From positions 930,001 to 994,000 of the forward strand of contig NZ_JAJVDH010000002.1 in NCBI RefSeq assembly GCF_022758145.1: 64,000 nucleotides of DNA. Direction: 5' to 3'. Position numbers and translations under genes: made by a program. Source of the DNA: Pontibacter vulgaris (GTDB lineage: Bacteria > Bacteroidota > Bacteroidia > Cytophagales > Hymenobacteraceae). Shown one piece after another: positions 63,065-64,000 of this stretch (its first letter is position 1; every line of letters begins with the position of its first letter). A model generated the notes under the pieces. The model did not search any database, was not told where the DNA came from, and worked only from the letters and a program-made list of their open reading frames with translations.

Positions 63065-64000
63065 ATGATCGATCCGGAAGCAGAACGCAAAGAGATCTTA
63101 AGACAATACCGCAGAATATTAAGGTATGCCAAGCCTTTCTTAAAAGACAATGATGCCAAGATCATAAAGAAAGCTTTTAATACTTCAGTGGAAGCGCATA
63201 AAGACATGCGCCGTAAATCAGGTGAGCCCTATATTTTCCATCCGCTGGCAGTAGCCCAGATTGCCGTAGAAGAAATCGGGCTGGGTACAACTTCAATAGT
63301 TGCCGCTCTGCTGCACGATGTGGTTGAAGATACCGAACTGGAAATTGCCGACATAGAGCGGGAGTTCGGGCCGGGAGTTGCCAGGATCATTGAAGGACTA
63401 ACCAAGATCTCCGGTGTTTTTGATTACGGTACATCGCAGCAGGCTGAAAACTTCCGTAAGATGCTGCTTACACTGTCTGATGATGTTCGGGTTATACTTA
63501 TAAAGCTGGCCGATCGCCTGCACAACATGCGTACATTGGATAGTATGCCGCGGCACAAGCAGTTGAAGATCGCTTCCGAAACCATGTACCTGTATGCGCC
63601 GCTGGCACACCGCCTTGGTTTGTATGCGATAAAATCTGAGTTGGAAGACCTGTACCTGAAGTATACCGATACCGAAACTTATAAAGACATCTCCAATAAG
63701 ATCCGCCAGACACGGGCAGCGCGTACCAAGTTTATAAAGGATTTCCTGGCGCCGATAGAAGAAGAACTGACCCGGCATGGTTTTAAGTTTACCATTAAAG
63801 GCAGGCCGAAATCTATCTACTCTATATTAAAGAAGATAAAGAAGCAGAACATCACCTTTGAGGAGATCTACGATCTGTTCGCTATCCGGATTATACTGGA
63901 TGTACCTTATGAAAATGAAAAAGCTGCCTGCTGGCAGGCTTACTCTATTATAACAGACTTTTACCAGCCTAACCCCGACCGCCTCCGCGACTGGGTGAAT
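63065..64000 (+). CDS. RelA/SpoT family (p)ppGpp enzyme, 5' part
   Basis: From ATG 63065 the frame stays open to the window end, giving the first 312 residues. The hydrolase HD domain is intact: H59 in YIFHPLAVA, then HDVVEDT with H84 and D85, and LADRLHNMRT. The synthetase domain begins with KGRPKSIYSILKKI (about 246-259) and DLFAIRIILD. An intact HD site suggests a bifunctional SpoT/Rel, making and degrading (p)ppGpp in the stringent response. TGS and ACT domains would lie beyond the window. The upstream region holds TATATTTG at 62954. Confidence 0.94.
   Translation, partial: MIDPEAERKEILRQYRRILRYAKPFLKDNDAKIIKKAFNTSVEAHKDMRRKSGEPYIFHPLAVAQIAVEEIGLGTTSIVAALLHDVVEDTELEIADIEREFGPGVARIIEGLTKISGVFDYGTSQQAENFRKMLLTLSDDVRVILIKLADRLHNMRTLDSMPRHKQLKIASETMYLYAPLAHRLGLYAIKSELEDLYLKYTDTETYKDISNKIRQTRAARTKFIKDFLAPIEEELTRHGFKFTIKGRPKSIYSILKKIKKQNITFEEIYDLFAIRIILDVPYENEKAACWQAYSIITDFYQPNPDRLRDWVN

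Noticed and set aside
1-64000. AAGTATA copies read as sigma-dependent -10 boxes
   Set aside because: Most are inside genes in both orientations and lack a TTTG at 19 bases; real promoters here use TAnnTTTG.

Overview
The window looks like chromosome from a Bacteroidota bacterium, most likely Cytophagales / Hymenobacteraceae (Pontibacter-like). Evidence: a PorP/SprF-family outer-membrane protein; a 2,457-residue surface protein ending in a type IX secretion (T9SS) sorting domain; alternative complex III fused in one operon with an aa3 oxidase; a bacteroidetal GSCFA protein; and promoters of the form TTTG-N19-TAnnTTTG. Genus is inference; no rRNA is present. I see no insertion sequence, prophage, integrase or CRISPR array.

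Layout. 1-21.3 kb is envelope and accessory: the end of a PorP/SprF gene, two paralogous secreted M14 metallopeptidases (0.45-3.0 and 16.2-18.8 kb), a PepSY membrane protein, the giant repeat protein, a secreted CocE-type hydrolase, a DUF2459 protein, a small predicted beta-barrel, a DinB-family protein, an unlisted 58-residue membrane protein (19552-19728) and an AT-rich patch with a TupA-like ATP-grasp gene. 21.3-28.3 kb runs leftward: rpsF-rpsR-rplI, GSCFA, a DUF255 thioredoxin-fold protein and priA.

28.7-45.6 kb is one long rightward respiratory operon: actABCDEF (quinol:cytochrome c oxidoreductase), coxB and coxA, heme A synthesis (ctaA, ctaB), two subunit III-type proteins, subunit IV, an SCO copper chaperone, DUF420, a small CxxC protein and DUF983. 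Together they build and assemble a quinol-to-oxygen supercomplex. A perfect promoter precedes it. It is followed by an NtrY-like histidine kinase whose stop overlaps the start of a 1,163-residue outer-membrane protein.

52.9-54.2 kb is an AT-rich patch with a DUF305 membrane protein and an orphan. 54.2-58.9 kb carries an ADP-heptose epimerase gene (leftward), then a metal/cobalamin-type binding protein and permease without an ATPase, a QueD-like enzyme and lpxB. 58.9-62.8 kb is the leftward proteostasis block tRNA-Leu(UAG)-tig-clpP-clpX. The window ends inside a RelA/SpoT gene.

The most unusual signal is not a gene. The short motif AAGTATA / TATACTT recurs in both orientations, in all reading frames and between genes, several-fold above simple expectation, and it is thinner in the respiratory operon. 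In one terminator (58857-58910) two inverted copies form the outer stem. Second is a set of strong Shine-Dalgarno sequences in front of rpsR, rplI and actE, in a phylum whose ribosomes generally ignore them. Third is a set of histidine-rich tails on several subunits of the respiratory supercomplex.
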